Shown here: positions 26,227 through 35,996 of the stretch, one piece after another | Position numbering within the stretch: the first letter of the stretch is position 1 | Layout: each line of letters starts with the position of its first letter | Source: Bacteroidales bacterium | Lineage (GTDB): Bacteria > Bacteroidota > Bacteroidia > Bacteroidales > UBA932 | Assembly: GCA_016282145.1 (NCBI GenBank) | Contig: JAEEJZ010000034.1 | Location: 1-64,000 of the forward strand | Direction of reading: 5' to 3' | Length of the DNA stretch: 64,000 nucleotides | Notes under the pieces: model-generated | Told to the model about the DNA's origin: nothing | What the model saw: only the letters and a program-made list of their open reading frames with translations | Database searches by the model: none | Program-made: the position numbers and the translations under genes

Positions 26227-27927
26227 ATGTCGGAATATATCGTATCTGCACGGAAATACCGCCCGGATTCCTTTGAATCGCTGATCGGGCAGGACAATAT
26301 CGCGAGGACGCTCAAGAATGCCATCCTTCGCGGTCAGTTGGCGCACGCCTATCTGTTCTGCGGTCCGCGGGGCGTCGGCAAGACCAGCGCCGCCCGCATT
26401 TTCGCCAAGACCATCAACTGTGCCCATCCCGGCCCGGATATGGAGCCTTGCGGCGAATGCGAGTCCTGCCGTTCCTTCAAGGAAGGACGTTCCTATTGCA
26501 TCCACGAACTGGATGCGGCGTCCAATAACGGTGTAGAGGACATCAAGGCGCTGATGGAGCAGGTACAGGTGCCGCCGCAGGTGGGGAAGTACAGCGTCTT
26601 CATCATCGACGAGGTACACATGCTCTCCACGGCGGCTTTCAACTCCTTCCTCAAAACCCTGGAGGAGCCGCCCGCACACGCGATTTTCATCCTGGCGACG
26701 ACGGAAAAGCACAAGATCCTTCCGACCATTCTCAGCCGCTGCCAGACCTACGATTTCAACCGCATCGGCATCCCGGACATCGTGAAGGTCCTGCGCGACA
26801 TCGCTGGCAAGGAAGGCGTGAACGTGGATGACGAATCCCTGCACGTGATTGCGGCCAAGGCGGACGGCGCCATGCGTGACGCCCTGACGATTTTCGACCA
26901 GACCGTCGCGTTCTGCGGCAACGACATCCATTATGACGAAGTGGTCCGTAACCTCGGGGAATTGGACTACGAATACGGCTTTAAGCTCACGGATGCCTTC
27001 CTGGCCGGGGATTACGCTACGGCGCTGCTGATTTTTGACGAAGTGCTCTCCAAAGGCATCAGCGGCAGCCGCTTCGTTTCCTTCCTCGGAGAGCATTTCC
27101 GGAACCTGCTGGTCAGCCGCACGGGCGGGTTGGAGTCCCTGCTGGATTTCCCGGCGTCGCTGCGCGAGCGTTTTGCCGCACAGGCGGCGAAGTGTTCCGT
27201 CAAGTTCCTTTTCGATGCCCTGAGCGCGGTATCGCAGTGCGAGAGCGGTTTCCGTACCAGCACCAACCAGCGGCTTCACGTCGAGTATGCGCTGTTGCGG
27301 CTTTCTTTCCTGACGGCCGCCCCCGCGCAGGAGTCCGTGGCTCCGAAGAGCGCTCCCGCGCCGAAGCCGGAACAGCCCGCTCCGGCTCCCAAGGCTGAGC
27401 CTGCGCCCGCACTGAAGCCCGAGCAGCCCGCCCCCAAGGCCGAGCCTGCGCCCGCCCCCGCGCCGAAGCGCAGCGGGTCGGCCCTCTCTCTGAGTTCCCT
27501 GATGGAGGAGCCGGAGGCGGAAACAAAAGCCGTATCCGGTCCCGAGAGCGATGTCCTTCCTTCCGAGGAAGCGGTCAAGGCCTCCTGGCCCGACCTGGTC
27601 AAGAGTATGGCCGCACAGCCGCGTCTGGCGATGGCGCTCGGCAAGGCGGAACTGAAAATGCGGGTGGAGGAAGGGAAGCGCATCGTCTCTTTCGAGGTGG
27701 CGAGCGAGCCCCAGAAGAAATGGATCGAGGAACGCGCGCTCCGTGGGCTGGAATCCACCCTCGTCCAACTGGTGGGCAGTTCCCGCCTGTCCCTGCGCGT
27801 GGAAGTCGCTCCCCGCGAGGAGCAGAAGGAAGTGGCGTATATGCCTTCGGACCAGGCCAAGGTCCTGATGGCGGAGAACGAAGAAGTGAAAAATCTGGTC
27901 ATAGACCTTGGACTTGACATCAAATGA
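26227..27927 (+). CDS. dnaX: DNA polymerase III subunit gamma/tau
   Basis: Clamp-loader ATPase of the replicase. 566 residues. Walker [14 protein letters not shown] near residue 46, zinc cysteines in [17 protein letters not shown], Walker B in [10 protein letters not shown], sensor SRCQTYDF. Residues about 365-420 are a low-complexity linker rich in Ala, Pro, Lys and Glu, then a tau-type C-terminal domain of about 130 residues. No A-run slippage site for a separate gamma form was noticed. It overlaps lptB by four bases. Confidence 0.95.
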   Translation: MSEYIVSARKYRPDSFESLIGQDNIARTLKNAILRGQLAHAYLFCGPRGVGKTSAARIFAKTINCAHPGPDMEPCGECESCRSFKEGRSYCIHELDAASNNGVEDIKALMEQVQVPPQVGKYSVFIIDEVHMLSTAAFNSFLKTLEEPPAHAIFILATTEKHKILPTILSRCQTYDFNRIGIPDIVKVLRDIAGKEGVNVDDESLHVIAAKADGAMRDALTIFDQTVAFCGNDIHYDEVVRNLGELDYEYGFKLTDAFLAGDYATALLIFDEVLSKGISGSRFVSFLGEHFRNLLVSRTGGLESLLDFPASLRERFAAQAAKCSVKFLFDALSAVSQCESGFRTSTNQRLHVEYALLRLSFLTAAPAQESVAPKSAPAPKPEQPAPAPKAEPAPALKPEQPAPKAEPAPAPAPKRSGSALSLSSLMEEPEAETKAVSGPESDVLPSEEAVKASWPDLVKSMAAQPRLAMALGKAELKMRVEEGKRIVSFEVASEPQKKWIEERALRGLESTLVQLVGSSRLSLRVEVAPREEQKEVAYMPSDQAKVLMAENEEVKNLVIDLGLDIK

Positions 27928-28712
27928 TACTGAGAGCAGAAAACCTGGTAAAGAAGTACGGCATCCGGACGGTGGTCAAAGGGGTGTCGATGGAAGTGAA
28001 GCAAGGCGAAATCGTCGGATTCCTCGGGCCCAACGGCGCCGGGAAGACCACCAGTTTCTATATGATTACCGGGCAGATCGTCCCCAACGCGGGGCAGATT
28101 TTCCTGGACGATACGGAGATTACCCGCCTGCCGATGTACAAGCGGGCACAGCAGGGCCTGGGCTATCTGCCCCAGGAGGCCTCGGTATTCCGCAAGATGT
28201 CCGTGGAAGACAATATCATGTCCGTTATGGAGATGTCCGGGATGACCCGCGCCGAGCGGGAGGAGCGCCTGGAGTCCCTCATCGACGAGTTCAACCTCTC
28301 CAAGGTGCGCAAGAGTCTGGGTATACAGCTTTCAGGCGGTGAGCGCCGGCGCTGCGAGATTGCCCGTGCGCTGGCCATCGACCCCAAGTTCATCCTCCTG
28401 GACGAGCCCTTCGCCGGGGTGGACCCCATCGCCGTGGAGGACATCCAGTACATCATTGCCAAACTCAAGTACAAGAATATCGGCGTGATTATCACCGACC
28501 ACAACGTAGGGGAGACGCTGGCGATTACCGACCGGGCCTATCTGCTCTATGAGGGCACGATCCTGCAGCAGGGGACACCGGAGTCCCTGGCCGGGGACGA
28601 CGACGTCCGTACCAAGTACCTGGGGCAGAATTTCGTGTTGCGCAAGTCCGCCGCCGTGGAAAGGGCGAAGGCGGAGTGGGAGGCTTCCCTCGCAAAAACT
28701 CAGAGCACGTAG
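27924..28712 (+). CDS. lptB: LPS export ABC transporter ATPase LptB
   Basis: ATPase that powers lipopolysaccharide extraction from the inner membrane with LptFG. 262 residues. Walker [11 protein letters not shown]-loop [18 protein letters not shown] (strongly typical of LptB), signature [15 protein letters not shown], Walker [14 protein letters not shown] and switch histidine [13 protein letters not shown] overlap with dnaX. Its last 13 bases overlap the convergent regulator gene. The permease partners are outside the window. Confidence 0.95.
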   Translation: MILRAENLVKKYGIRTVVKGVSMEVKQGEIVGFLGPNGAGKTTSFYMITGQIVPNAGQIFLDDTEITRLPMYKRAQQGLGYLPQEASVFRKMSVEDNIMSVMEMSGMTRAEREERLESLIDEFNLSKVRKSLGIQLSGGERRRCEIARALAIDPKFILLDEPFAGVDPIAVEDIQYIIAKLKYKNIGVIITDHNVGETLAITDRAYLLYEGTILQQGTPESLAGDDDVRTKYLGQNFVLRKSAAVERAKAEWEASLAKTQST

Positions 28713-29848
28713 TCCCGGACGTCCTGGGCGCTGAGGGGATTCCCGCCGAGGATCAGCAGCCGCTCGACGACGTTCCGCAGTTCCCGGATATTTCCGGTCC
28801 AGGTTTTCTCCTGAAGCAGTTCCAGCGCTTCGGGAGAGATTTTTTTTGCCGGGAGCCCGCCTTCCGTGCTGATCTGCTCGATGAAGTAGTTCACCAGCAG
28901 GGGAATGTCGGATTTGCGCTCGTCGAGCGAAGGGACGCTGATGACGATGACCGACAGCCGGTGGAAAAGGTCTTCGCGGAAACGGCCGGCGGCGATTTCT
29001 TCGCGCAGGTCCTTGTTCGTCGCGGCGATCACGCGCACGTCCACGTTGATGTCCTTGTCGCTGCCGACGCGGGAAAGTTTCTTTTCCTGCAGCACGCGCA
29101 GCACCTTGGCCTGCGCGGAGAGGCTCATGTCGCCGATCTCGTCGAGGAAGAGCGTGCCGCCCTCCGCCTGCTCGAACTTCCCCTTGTGCTGCTTGATGGC
29201 GGAGGTGAAGGAGCCCTTTTCGTGGCCGAAGAGTTCGCTCTCGATGAGTTCCGAGGGGATGGCGGCGCAGTTGACCTCGATATAGGGCATCGCGCTGCGC
29301 GGGCTGCGTTCGTGCAGTTCGCGGGCCACGAGCTCTTTCCCGGTGCCGTTCGCCCCGGTGATGAGGACGCGGGCGTCGGTGTGGGCGACCTTCTCGATGA
29401 TTTCGCGTACCTTCAGGATCGCCGGAGACTCGCCGACCATCTTCTGCCCGTACACCTTCTTCTTGAGGATGCGGGTCTGCGTCATCAGCGAGGCTTTGTC
29501 CGTAGCGTTCTTGACGGAGATGAGGATACGGTTCAGGTCGAGGGGCTTCTGGATAAAGTCGAAGGCCCCCTTCTTGATACATTCGACGGCGGTTTCGATA
29601 TCCCCGTGGCCGGAAATCATGATGATCGGGGCTTCTACGCCCTCTTCCTTGAGGCGGCCCAGCAATTCCGTGCCGTCCATTCCCGGCATTTTGATGTCGC
29701 AGAAAATTACGTCGCAACGCTCCTTGAGCGCCGCTTCGAGGCCGGAAGCCCCGTCTTCTGCACATTCCACTTCGTAGCCCTCGTCGGAGAGAATTTCCTT
29801 CATCGAATTGCGGATAGCCCGCTCGTCGTCGATAATCAGTATCTTCAT
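28700..29848 (-). CDS. NtrC-family response regulator without DNA-binding domain
   Basis: Two-component regulator with receiver (residues about 1-115; acidic pocket DDE, phosphoacceptor in CDIKMPG) and sigma-54-type AAA+ domain (about 135-365: Walker [14 protein letters not shown]-type Walker B region [13 protein letters not shown]-finger region). Two oddities: the sigma-54 contact loop reads GSFTSA where the family has GAFTGA, and the protein stops at [13 protein letters not shown], before the usual C-terminal Fis-type helix-turn-helix. 382 residues against about 450 normally. A putative partner is the NtrY-like kinase at 32080. The start is nearly leaderless. Confidence 0.85.
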   Translation of the reverse strand: MKILIIDDERAIRNSMKEILSDEGYEVECAEDGASGLEAALKERCDVIFCDIKMPGMDGTELLGRLKEEGVEAPIIMISGHGDIETAVECIKKGAFDFIQKPLDLNRILISVKNATDKASLMTQTRILKKKVYGQKMVGESPAILKVREIIEKVAHTDARVLITGANGTGKELVARELHERSPRSAMPYIEVNCAAIPSELIESELFGHEKGSFTSAIKQHKGKFEQAEGGTLFLDEIGDMSLSAQAKVLRVLQEKKLSRVGSDKDINVDVRVIAATNKDLREEIAAGRFREDLFHRLSVIVISVPSLDERKSDIPLLVNYFIEQISTEGGLPAKKISPEALELLQEKTWTGNIRELRNVVERLLILGGNPLSAQDVRDYVL

Positions 29849-29887
29849 GGTGCAAATATCGTGAATTTTTTACTATTTTTGTCCTTG

Positions 29888-30571
29888 ATGGACTATCCTG
29901 ATATCATCATCGCCGTCGACGGCTGTTCCTCCACCGGGAAAAGCAGTTACGCACGTGCCCTGGCGGCCGCGCTGGGTTTCCTGTACCTGGATTCCGGCGC
30001 GCTGTACCGGACCGTCACGCTTTTCGCCCGGGAGCAGGGGCTGATTTCACGGCTGGGGAAGGTGAATCCGGCCCTCGAGCGCCTGCTGCCTTCGCTGGAT
30101 ATCCATTTCAATGCCGAGGGAAAGGCCTGTATCGGTGCCCGTTGCGTCGATCCGGCCATCCGGACGATGGAGGTCTCTTCGCAGGTGAGCCCCGTATCGG
30201 CGCTGCCCTATGTCCGCCGTTTCGTGGATGCGCTGCTGCATTCGCTCGGCAGCGCGGGCCGCATCGTCATGGACGGAAGGGATATCGGCACCACCGTATT
30301 CCCCGACGCGCAACTGAAAATTTTCATGACTGCCTCCGAGGAAGTGCGGGCGAAGCGCCGCTATGAGGAACTGGTCTCCAAAGGACAGCATCCCTCCCTG
30401 GAGGAAGTCGTTGCCAATCTCCGGGAGCGGGACTATATCGATTCCCACCGGGAGACCTCTCCGCTCCGGCAGGCGGAAGACGCCTTTGTCCTGGATAATT
30501 CCAATATGTCCATTTCCGAGGAAGTCGCCTGGACCATCGGCCTCATCCGCGGTCGTTTTTCGTTGTTATGA
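29888..30571 (+). CDS. cmk: Cytidylate kinase
   Basis: Phosphorylates CMP and dCMP. 227 residues. P-loop DGCSSTGKSS near residue 10, DSGALYRTVTLFA for the nucleotide-binding region, VMDGRDIGTTVFPDA and ASEEVRAKRRYEEL for the lid. The reading frame stays open far upstream, antisense to the regulator gene, but ATG 29888 is right: conserved sequence begins here and TATTTTTG (29874-29881) ends six bases before it. Its end overlaps ispH by four bases. Confidence 0.95.
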   Translation: MDYPDIIIAVDGCSSTGKSSYARALAAALGFLYLDSGALYRTVTLFAREQGLISRLGKVNPALERLLPSLDIHFNAEGKACIGARCVDPAIRTMEVSSQVSPVSALPYVRRFVDALLHSLGSAGRIVMDGRDIGTTVFPDAQLKIFMTASEEVRAKRRYEELVSKGQHPSLEEVVANLRERDYIDSHRETSPLRQAEDAFVLDNSNMSISEEVAWTIGLIRGRFSLL

Positions 30572-31449
30572 AGGTAGAGATCGATCCCCAGTCCGGATTC
30601 TGCGGTGGCGTTATCCGGGCCATCGGAATGGCGGAAAAACGCCTTGCGCAGGGTGGAACCCTTTATTCGCTGGGAGCCATCGTCCATAATGAGATGGAAT
30701 TGGACCGCCTCGCCCAGGCCGGTCTGCAGACCGTGGATACGGAAGAGCTTTCCCCGGCGGAAGCGGGCGCATCGATGCTGATCCGGGCCCACGGCGCTCC
30801 GCCGTCGGTCTATGCGCGCCTGCACGACCTGGGCTATGACCTGGTCGATTGTACCTGTCCCGTCGTCCTGCGCCTCCAGAAAGACATCCGTGCGGCCTAC
30901 GAGCGCCTGCACGAAGTGACGCCTGCTGGCCAGCTGGTCATTTTCGGCAAGATCGGCCATGCGGAGGTGATGGGCCTGCTCGGGCAGGTAGAGGGCGATG
31001 CCGTTGTCGTGGAGAACCTGGACCAGATCCAGGCCCTGACGGACGGCGGCGTGCTGCACACGGACGCTCCCGTGGAACTTTTCTCCCAGACGACGATGGG
31101 CCCCGCCGCCTACGCTTCGCTGATCCGTTACCTGGAGACGAAGATGCAGGCCCCGCTGACCGTGCACCACACGATCTGCGCCCAGGTCGCATCGCGCCAC
31201 GATGCGCTGACGGCCTTCGCCCTCAGCCACGACATCATCATCTTCGTCGCCGGAAAATCCAGTTCCAACGGCAAGGTGCTCTGCCAGCTCTGCCGGAGTT
31301 GTAACATCCGCACCTGCCACATCGGTTCGGTCAAGGAAATCCGCAAGGAATGGTTCCGCCCGGACGACAACGTGGGGGTCTGCGGCGCAACATCCACCCC
31401 CAGGTGGCTCCTGGAGAATGTCGCTTCGGCGATAGAAAATTTGCAATAG
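30568..31449 (+). CDS. ispH: 4-hydroxy-3-methylbut-2-enyl diphosphate reductase
   Basis: Last enzyme of the non-mevalonate isoprenoid route, giving IPP and DMAPP with an Fe-S cluster. 293 residues. Cluster cysteines at residue 12 (SGFCGGV), near 95 (VDCTCPVV) and near 272 (VGVCGATSTP). Conserved histidines occur in IVHN, RAHGAP and VHHTIC; the substrate-phosphate loop is AGKSSSNG. It is coupled to cmk by ATGA overlap; the cmk-ispH pairing is often seen in other phyla too. Confidence 0.95.
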   Translation: MKVEIDPQSGFCGGVIRAIGMAEKRLAQGGTLYSLGAIVHNEMELDRLAQAGLQTVDTEELSPAEAGASMLIRAHGAPPSVYARLHDLGYDLVDCTCPVVLRLQKDIRAAYERLHEVTPAGQLVIFGKIGHAEVMGLLGQVEGDAVVVENLDQIQALTDGGVLHTDAPVELFSQTTMGPAAYASLIRYLETKMQAPLTVHHTICAQVASRHDALTAFALSHDIIIFVAGKSSSNGKVLCQLCRSCNIRTCHIGSVKEIRKEWFRPDDNVGVCGATSTPRWLLENVASAIENLQ

Positions 31450-31471
31450 TGGGGGCGATTCACTATTTTCG
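31440..31471 (+). promoter_or_regulatory. efp promoter
   Basis: TTTG (31440-31443), 20 bases, TATTTTCG (31464-31471). The box overlaps the last codons of ispH and precedes the efp ATG by 31 bases. TATTTTCG is the same T-to-C variant of the -7 box seen at rnr and uvrA. Confidence 0.55.
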
Positions 31472-31502
31472 CGTTCTGGAAATTACATTATATTATTGAT
31501 AT

Positions 31503-32066
31503 ATGGCAACTACTGCAGATTTCAAAAACGGACTGTACCTGAATTTCAACGGCAAACCCTGCATGATCGTATGGTTCCAGCATGTCAAACCCGGTAAAGG
31601 TCCCGCTTTCGTCAAGACGAAACTCCGTAACCTTGAGAACGGCCGCATCCTGGAGAACACCTTCACGGCGGGTATGAAGATCGAGACCATCAACGTAGAG
31701 CGCAGGCCCTACCAGTTCCTCTATGCGGAGGATGATGGGTTCAACTTTATGCACGAAGAGACCTACGAGCAGATCAAACTGCCCAAGGATGTAGTGGATA
31801 ACAGCGACCTGATGAAGGAAGGCCAGCACGTTGAGATGATGTTCGTGGCGGATGAAGAGCGCTGCCTGACCTGCGAACTTCCGACCTATGTGACCCTGGA
31901 GGTGACCTATGCGGAGCCTGCCGTCAAGGGGAACACCGCCTCTACGAGTGCGTTGAAGGAAGTGACCCTGGAGACCGGTGCCAAGATCATGGTCCCGCTC
32001 TTTATCAACCAGGGAGACGTCATCACGGTCAATACGACCGACCGTACCTACGGTCAGAGGGTCTAA
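31503..32066 (+). CDS. efp: Translation elongation factor P
   Basis: Relieves ribosome stalling at proline runs. 187 residues, three OB-like domains. The tip loop is HVKPGKGPAF with lysine 32 at the usual modification site, so a lysine- and not an arginine-type EF-P. The C-terminal signature VPLFINQGDVITVNTTDRTYGQRV-like end is canonical. Neither epmA/epmB-like nor deoxyhypusine-like modification genes are in the window. Confidence 0.96.
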   Translation: MATTADFKNGLYLNFNGKPCMIVWFQHVKPGKGPAFVKTKLRNLENGRILENTFTAGMKIETINVERRPYQFLYAEDDGFNFMHEETYEQIKLPKDVVDNSDLMKEGQHVEMMFVADEERCLTCELPTYVTLEVTYAEPAVKGNTASTSALKEVTLETGAKIMVPLFINQGDVITVNTTDRTYGQRV

Positions 32067-32079
32067 AGTGCCCCGAAAC

Positions 32080-35000
32080 ATGCGGATAGGGTTATCGGCA
32101 GGGCTTCTGGCCCTGTCGGTAACGCTTTTACTTGCCTCCTTGCTGCTGCCGGGAAGTTACGACACGGAGGCACAGGCGCGGCGCGTGGAACGCCGTCTGG
32201 CCAAGCGGCTCGCCGTCCTGGAGTCCTTTGCCTCCCGGGGCCCCTCGGCGGGGAAACTGCCTCCGGATATGGTGATTTACCGCTATGTGGAGGATTCCCT
32301 GTACGCCTGGTCCAACCAGTTCCCCATCCGCAATGACGATATTTCCCGCCCGATTCTGATCGAGCGGCTGTCCAGCCCCCGTTCCGCGCTGCGTTCGCCC
32401 CTGGCGGAGCTGCCGGACAGTTTCAGCGTCGCTGCGCTGGGCTATAAGTGGTATCTGGTGAAAGCCGTTCGCCAGGGCCCCTCTACGCTGGTGGAGGGTC
32501 TGGAACTGGCGAATCTGCGGGATACCCATACGCCCGAAGGGGTCAATCCGCAGCTCGGGCTCGGCGAGCGCTTCTGCATCCGTCCCCTTTCCTCGAGCGG
32601 AGGCAGCGTCGTCCACATCGACGGAAAACCCTGTTTCAAGGTCCTTTGCGAGAATTTCCGCATGCACGGCGGAGCGGATGCGGCGATGGTCTGGATCGCG
32701 CTCCTGCTGTTCCTGGCCGCAGCCCTCTGGTGGCTGTATGCGCGCCGCAGTCCGAAGGCCTATGCCCTTTTCGCCGCCCTGACGCTCGCAGCCTCCCTGG
32801 CCCTCTATTTCTGGGGCAGGACGCTCTTCGCCCAGGTCATGCTTTTCTCCCCGGCCCTGTATGCCGGCGGTCCGGTGCTCTATTCCCTGGCTGCGGTGCT
32901 CCTGGTCAACCTCGCCATCTTCAGCCTGTCGCTGGGGCTTTACCTTTCGCGGCTCCGCGTTCCGCTGGCGCCCGTACTGACGCTGTCCGTACTTATCGTC
33001 GGCTATGCGCTGTATGCGCTCCGAAGCATCATCCTGCAGTCCAATATCTCGCTGGAAATCTATAAACTCGGCGAGTTGAGCGGCTATACTTTCCTGGTTT
33101 ATGCCGCGTTCCTCCTGCTGCTGTCCGGCATTCCGCTGCTGCTTGCATCGGCGCGCATCCCCGCGCTGAGCCTGCGTGCCCGGCTGGCCTGTTCGCTGCT
33201 GGCCGGACTCTTCCTGATGCTGACGACGGCCTCCCTGGGTTTCCGCAAGGAGCAGGAGAAAGTCGCTGCCTGGGCTAATCACCTGTCCGTAGAGCGCAAC
33301 CTCCCGCTGGAGACGCAACTGGGCAGGGTGGAGGAACGGCTCTCTTCCGACCCGCTGGTCGCCGCGCTTTCGCTGCTGGATTCCGGTGCGGAAATGATCC
33401 GCAACCGCGTATCGGAATCCTACCTTCCCCGCATTTCCCCGGATTATCGCATCCGTGTGATGACGATCCCTCCCGGTGATGCCGATCCGGCCCGCCGGCA
33501 ACTGCTGCGGACGGTCATCGCGTCCGGTACCCCGCTGGAGGGCACTTCCCATTTCCTCTATACCATCAAGGGCGGCCGGGCGAGTTACGACGGCGTCTTC
33601 TCCTATGAAGGGGAGACGGCCGGGCAGTTGAGTGTCGTCCTGATCGAGATCGAGCCCGTCGTGGGCCTGAAAAGCCGCGGTTATGCGCGTCTGCTGGGCT
33701 ATTCCGGTGTGGGCGGCGTGCAGATGCCGGGCTTCTATTCCTACGCCCGCTATGAAAAAGGGGAGATGGTCTATTGCCAGGGGGCCTATGCCTATCCGAC
33801 TTCGATTGACGGCGAGTTCTCCGACCGCAGCGGCTATGTGCATTTTGTGAACCGCGTTTCCGACGACGGGGCCCTCATCGTGATTTCCCGTCCCCGGATC
33901 GGCGGCTTCAACTATATTTTCAGTACGCTCTTCCTGAGCATCCTGATGTACCTGCTCCTGAGCCTTTTTGTCATCGGGCACCGGTACATCCCCCGGCGGG
34001 ATTATTTCCGTACGCGCATCAACTGGGTGATTATGCTCTCGCTGACCCTCACGCTCGTGGTTATGTCGCTGGTCAGCGTGATTTTCGTCTATCGCCGCAA
34101 CGAGGTGAACCAGCAGGTACTCCTGGCGAATAAGGCGGTTATGCTCCAGTCGATGGTGCAGCAATCGGAAGAAGGACTGCCCGCTGCCTTGGAAAGCGTT
34201 GCCGATGCGGCTGGCGTGGACCTGACGCTCTATGCCCCCGACGGGAAGTTGGTCGCATCGACGGCAGGGGAGGTGTTCGACCGCCTGCTGCCCGGCTGCC
34301 GGATGAACGAACACGCTTTCCGGGAGATCGTCCACAATAAGCGGCGTTATTATACGCAGCGCGAAACGCTCGGCGGGAGGGATTTCATCGGCATATATGC
34401 TCCGCTGACCGATGCGCAGGGGCGGCTCTCGGGCGTCCTCTGCTCTCCGCATACCGAGCGGAGTTACGATTTCGTGCGGGAGGCGGTGATGCACCTGATG
34501 TCCATCCTGACGGTCTTCGTCATCCTGCTCATCCTGGCGCGTTTCCTGGTCATCGGGATGCTGGACCGCATCTTCCAGCCGCTGCTGGAGATGGGCCGTA
34601 AGATGGAACGTGCGGGCCGGGGTGCCCTTGAGACCATCGATTATGACCGTGACGATGAGATTTCCGCCCTTGTGAAGGCCTACAACGGAATGGTGCTGCA
34701 ATTGGAGAACAGCCGCGAATCCCTGGCGCAGGCGGAACGCGACAAGGCCTGGAGCGGAATGGCAAGGCAGGTCGCCCACGAGATCAAGAATCCGCTTACG
34801 CCGATGAAACTCCAGCTCCAGCGTATGATCCGGCTCAAGGAGAAGGGCGGGGATGCCTGGCAGGATAAGTTTGACGAGATGGCTTCCGTGCTGCTCGAGC
34901 ACATCGATATTCTGACGGAGACGGCGAACGAGTTCTCCGATTTTGCCAAATTGTATATCCAGGAACCGGTGCGGATCGACCTCAACCGGCTGCTCGAGGA

Positions 35001-35415
35001 TGAGATTGCGATGTTCGACGGGCGCGAGGAGGTGGAATTCACCTATTTCGGCCTGGAAGGCGCCGTCATCAACGGCCCCAAACCGCAGTTGACCCGGGTG
35101 TTCGTGAACCTGATGAACAATTCCGTGCAGGCGCTCGAGGGGGTGCCGGACGGGAAGGTGGTCGTGTCGCTGCGCAAGTCCGGACGGGAAGGTTGTTACG
35201 ATATCGTCTTCGAGGATAACGGGCCGGGCGTTTCAGAAGAGAACAGGGAACGGCTCTTTACCCCGAACTTTACCACCAAGAACGGCGGTACCGGACTTGG
35301 ACTTGCCATTTCCAAGAGTGTGCTGGACCGTTGCGGTGCGACGATCACCTATTCCCGCTCCTTCACGCTGGGCGGTGCCTGCTTCACCGTTTGCTATCCG
35401 ATTGAACTGTCGTAG
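32080..35415 (+). CDS. NtrY-like membrane sensor histidine kinase
   Basis: Large sensor kinase of about 1,111 residues. One membrane segment at the N-terminus, a block of six or seven further segments (about residues 205-390), a large presumably periplasmic part, another segment near 620, a second sensing part, then HAMP. Cytoplasmic kinase: H-box QVAHEIKNPLTPMKLQLQRM near residue 900, N-box LMNNSVQAL, G1 DNGPGVSE, F-box LFTPNFTTK, G2 GGTGLGLAISKS. The H-box and layout match NtrY. GTG 32068 is an alternative start. It follows efp by 13 bases and overlaps convergent pncA. Likely partner: the regulator at 28700. Confidence 0.85.
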   Translation: MRIGLSAGLLALSVTLLLASLLLPGSYDTEAQARRVERRLAKRLAVLESFASRGPSAGKLPPDMVIYRYVEDSLYAWSNQFPIRNDDISRPILIERLSSPRSALRSPLAELPDSFSVAALGYKWYLVKAVRQGPSTLVEGLELANLRDTHTPEGVNPQLGLGERFCIRPLSSSGGSVVHIDGKPCFKVLCENFRMHGGADAAMVWIALLLFLAAALWWLYARRSPKAYALFAALTLAASLALYFWGRTLFAQVMLFSPALYAGGPVLYSLAAVLLVNLAIFSLSLGLYLSRLRVPLAPVLTLSVLIVGYALYALRSIILQSNISLEIYKLGELSGYTFLVYAAFLLLLSGIPLLLASARIPALSLRARLACSLLAGLFLMLTTASLGFRKEQEKVAAWANHLSVERNLPLETQLGRVEERLSSDPLVAALSLLDSGAEMIRNRVSESYLPRISPDYRIRVMTIPPGDADPARRQLLRTVIASGTPLEGTSHFLYTIKGGRASYDGVFSYEGETAGQLSVVLIEIEPVVGLKSRGYARLLGYSGVGGVQMPGFYSYARYEKGEMVYCQGAYAYPTSIDGEFSDRSGYVHFVNRVSDDGALIVISRPRIGGFNYIFSTLFLSILMYLLLSLFVIGHRYIPRRDYFRTRINWVIMLSLTLTLVVMSLVSVIFVYRRNEVNQQVLLANKAVMLQSMVQQSEEGLPAALESVADAAGVDLTLYAPDGKLVASTAGEVFDRLLPGCRMNEHAFREIVHNKRRYYTQRETLGGRDFIGIYAPLTDAQGRLSGVLCSPHTERSYDFVREAVMHLMSILTVFVILLILARFLVIGMLDRIFQPLLEMGRKMERAGRGALETIDYDRDDEISALVKAYNGMVLQLENSRESLAQAERDKAWSGMARQVAHEIKNPLTPMKLQLQRMIRLKEKGGDAWQDKFDEMASVLLEHIDILTETANEFSDFAKLYIQEPVRIDLNRLLEDEIAMFDGREEVEFTYFGLEGAVINGPKPQLTRVFVNLMNNSVQALEGVPDGKVVVSLRKSGREGCYDIVFEDNGPGVSEENRERLFTPNFTTKNGGTGLGLAISKSVLDRCGATITYSRSFTLGGACFTVCYPIELS

Positions 35416-35947
35416 ACCACAACAGTTCTGCCAGGGCCTTGGCGTGCCCCTTTTCATCGACCCAGCCGAGGCAGTCTTCAGCAATGACGACTTCCCATCC
35501 TGCCTTGCGAAGGTCCATCACGGTGTTGTACACGCAATATTCGGTAGCGATGCCGGTTACCACCACCTCTTCCGGTTCCAGGGTTTCCAGCACGTCACCG
35601 AGCGTCTGTCCGGCCGCATTCTTCCCTTCGAAGCCGGAGTACTGTTCCTGCGACGGGTCGCAGCCCTTGTAGAATACCAGTTCCTCCTGTACGAAAGGCT
35701 GCAACAGGGTATGGATCTCGGCCCCGTGGGTGCCCGCTACGCAATGCGGCGGCCAGGGACCGCCCTGGGCGGCGAAGGAGCAATGGTTTTCGGGATGATG
35801 GTCGCAGACAAACAGGACGGGCGTATCCGGATTCTGCTCGATGAGTTGCTTTGTGGCGGCGACCGCCTCTACGGAATGACCGCAGGCGAGGGCGCCCCCC
35901 TCGATAAAATCGTAGATCTCATCTACGACGACAATAGCACGATTCAT
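35384..35947 (-). CDS. pncA: Nicotinamidase (isochorismatase family)
   Basis: Hydrolyses nicotinamide to nicotinate for NAD salvage. 187 residues. The catalytic triad is Asp9 (VVVDEIYDF), Lys in VFYKGCDP near residue 94 and Cys in ATEYCVYNT near 135; metal ligands are in CDHHPENHCSF and WPPHCVAGTHG. Divergent from pncB with 49 bases between starts. The -7 box TACTTTTG (minus strand, 35952-35959) ends four bases before the ATG, so the mRNA is predicted to be leaderless. Its 3' end overlaps the kinase gene by 32 bases. Confidence 0.92.
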   Translation of the reverse strand: MNRAIVVVDEIYDFIEGGALACGHSVEAVAATKQLIEQNPDTPVLFVCDHHPENHCSFAAQGGPWPPHCVAGTHGAEIHTLLQPFVQEELVFYKGCDPSQEQYSGFEGKNAAGQTLGDVLETLEPEEVVVTGIATEYCVYNTVMDLRKAGWEVVIAEDCLGWVDEKGHAKALAELLWSTTVQSDSKR

Positions 35948-35996
35948 GCTTCAAAAGTACATATTTTCGCTATATTTGCGAAAATTTTCTACGACG

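Noticed and set aside
27340..27480. Ala/Pro/Lys/Glu-rich stretch in dnaX as a novel repeat domain
   Set aside because: Such low-complexity linkers are usual between the ATPase and tau parts of DnaX.
28676..29887. N-terminal extension of the cmk reading frame by about 400 codons
   Set aside because: It is antisense to the response-regulator gene and unlike any kinase extension; ATG 29888 has the right homology and a -7 box six bases upstream.
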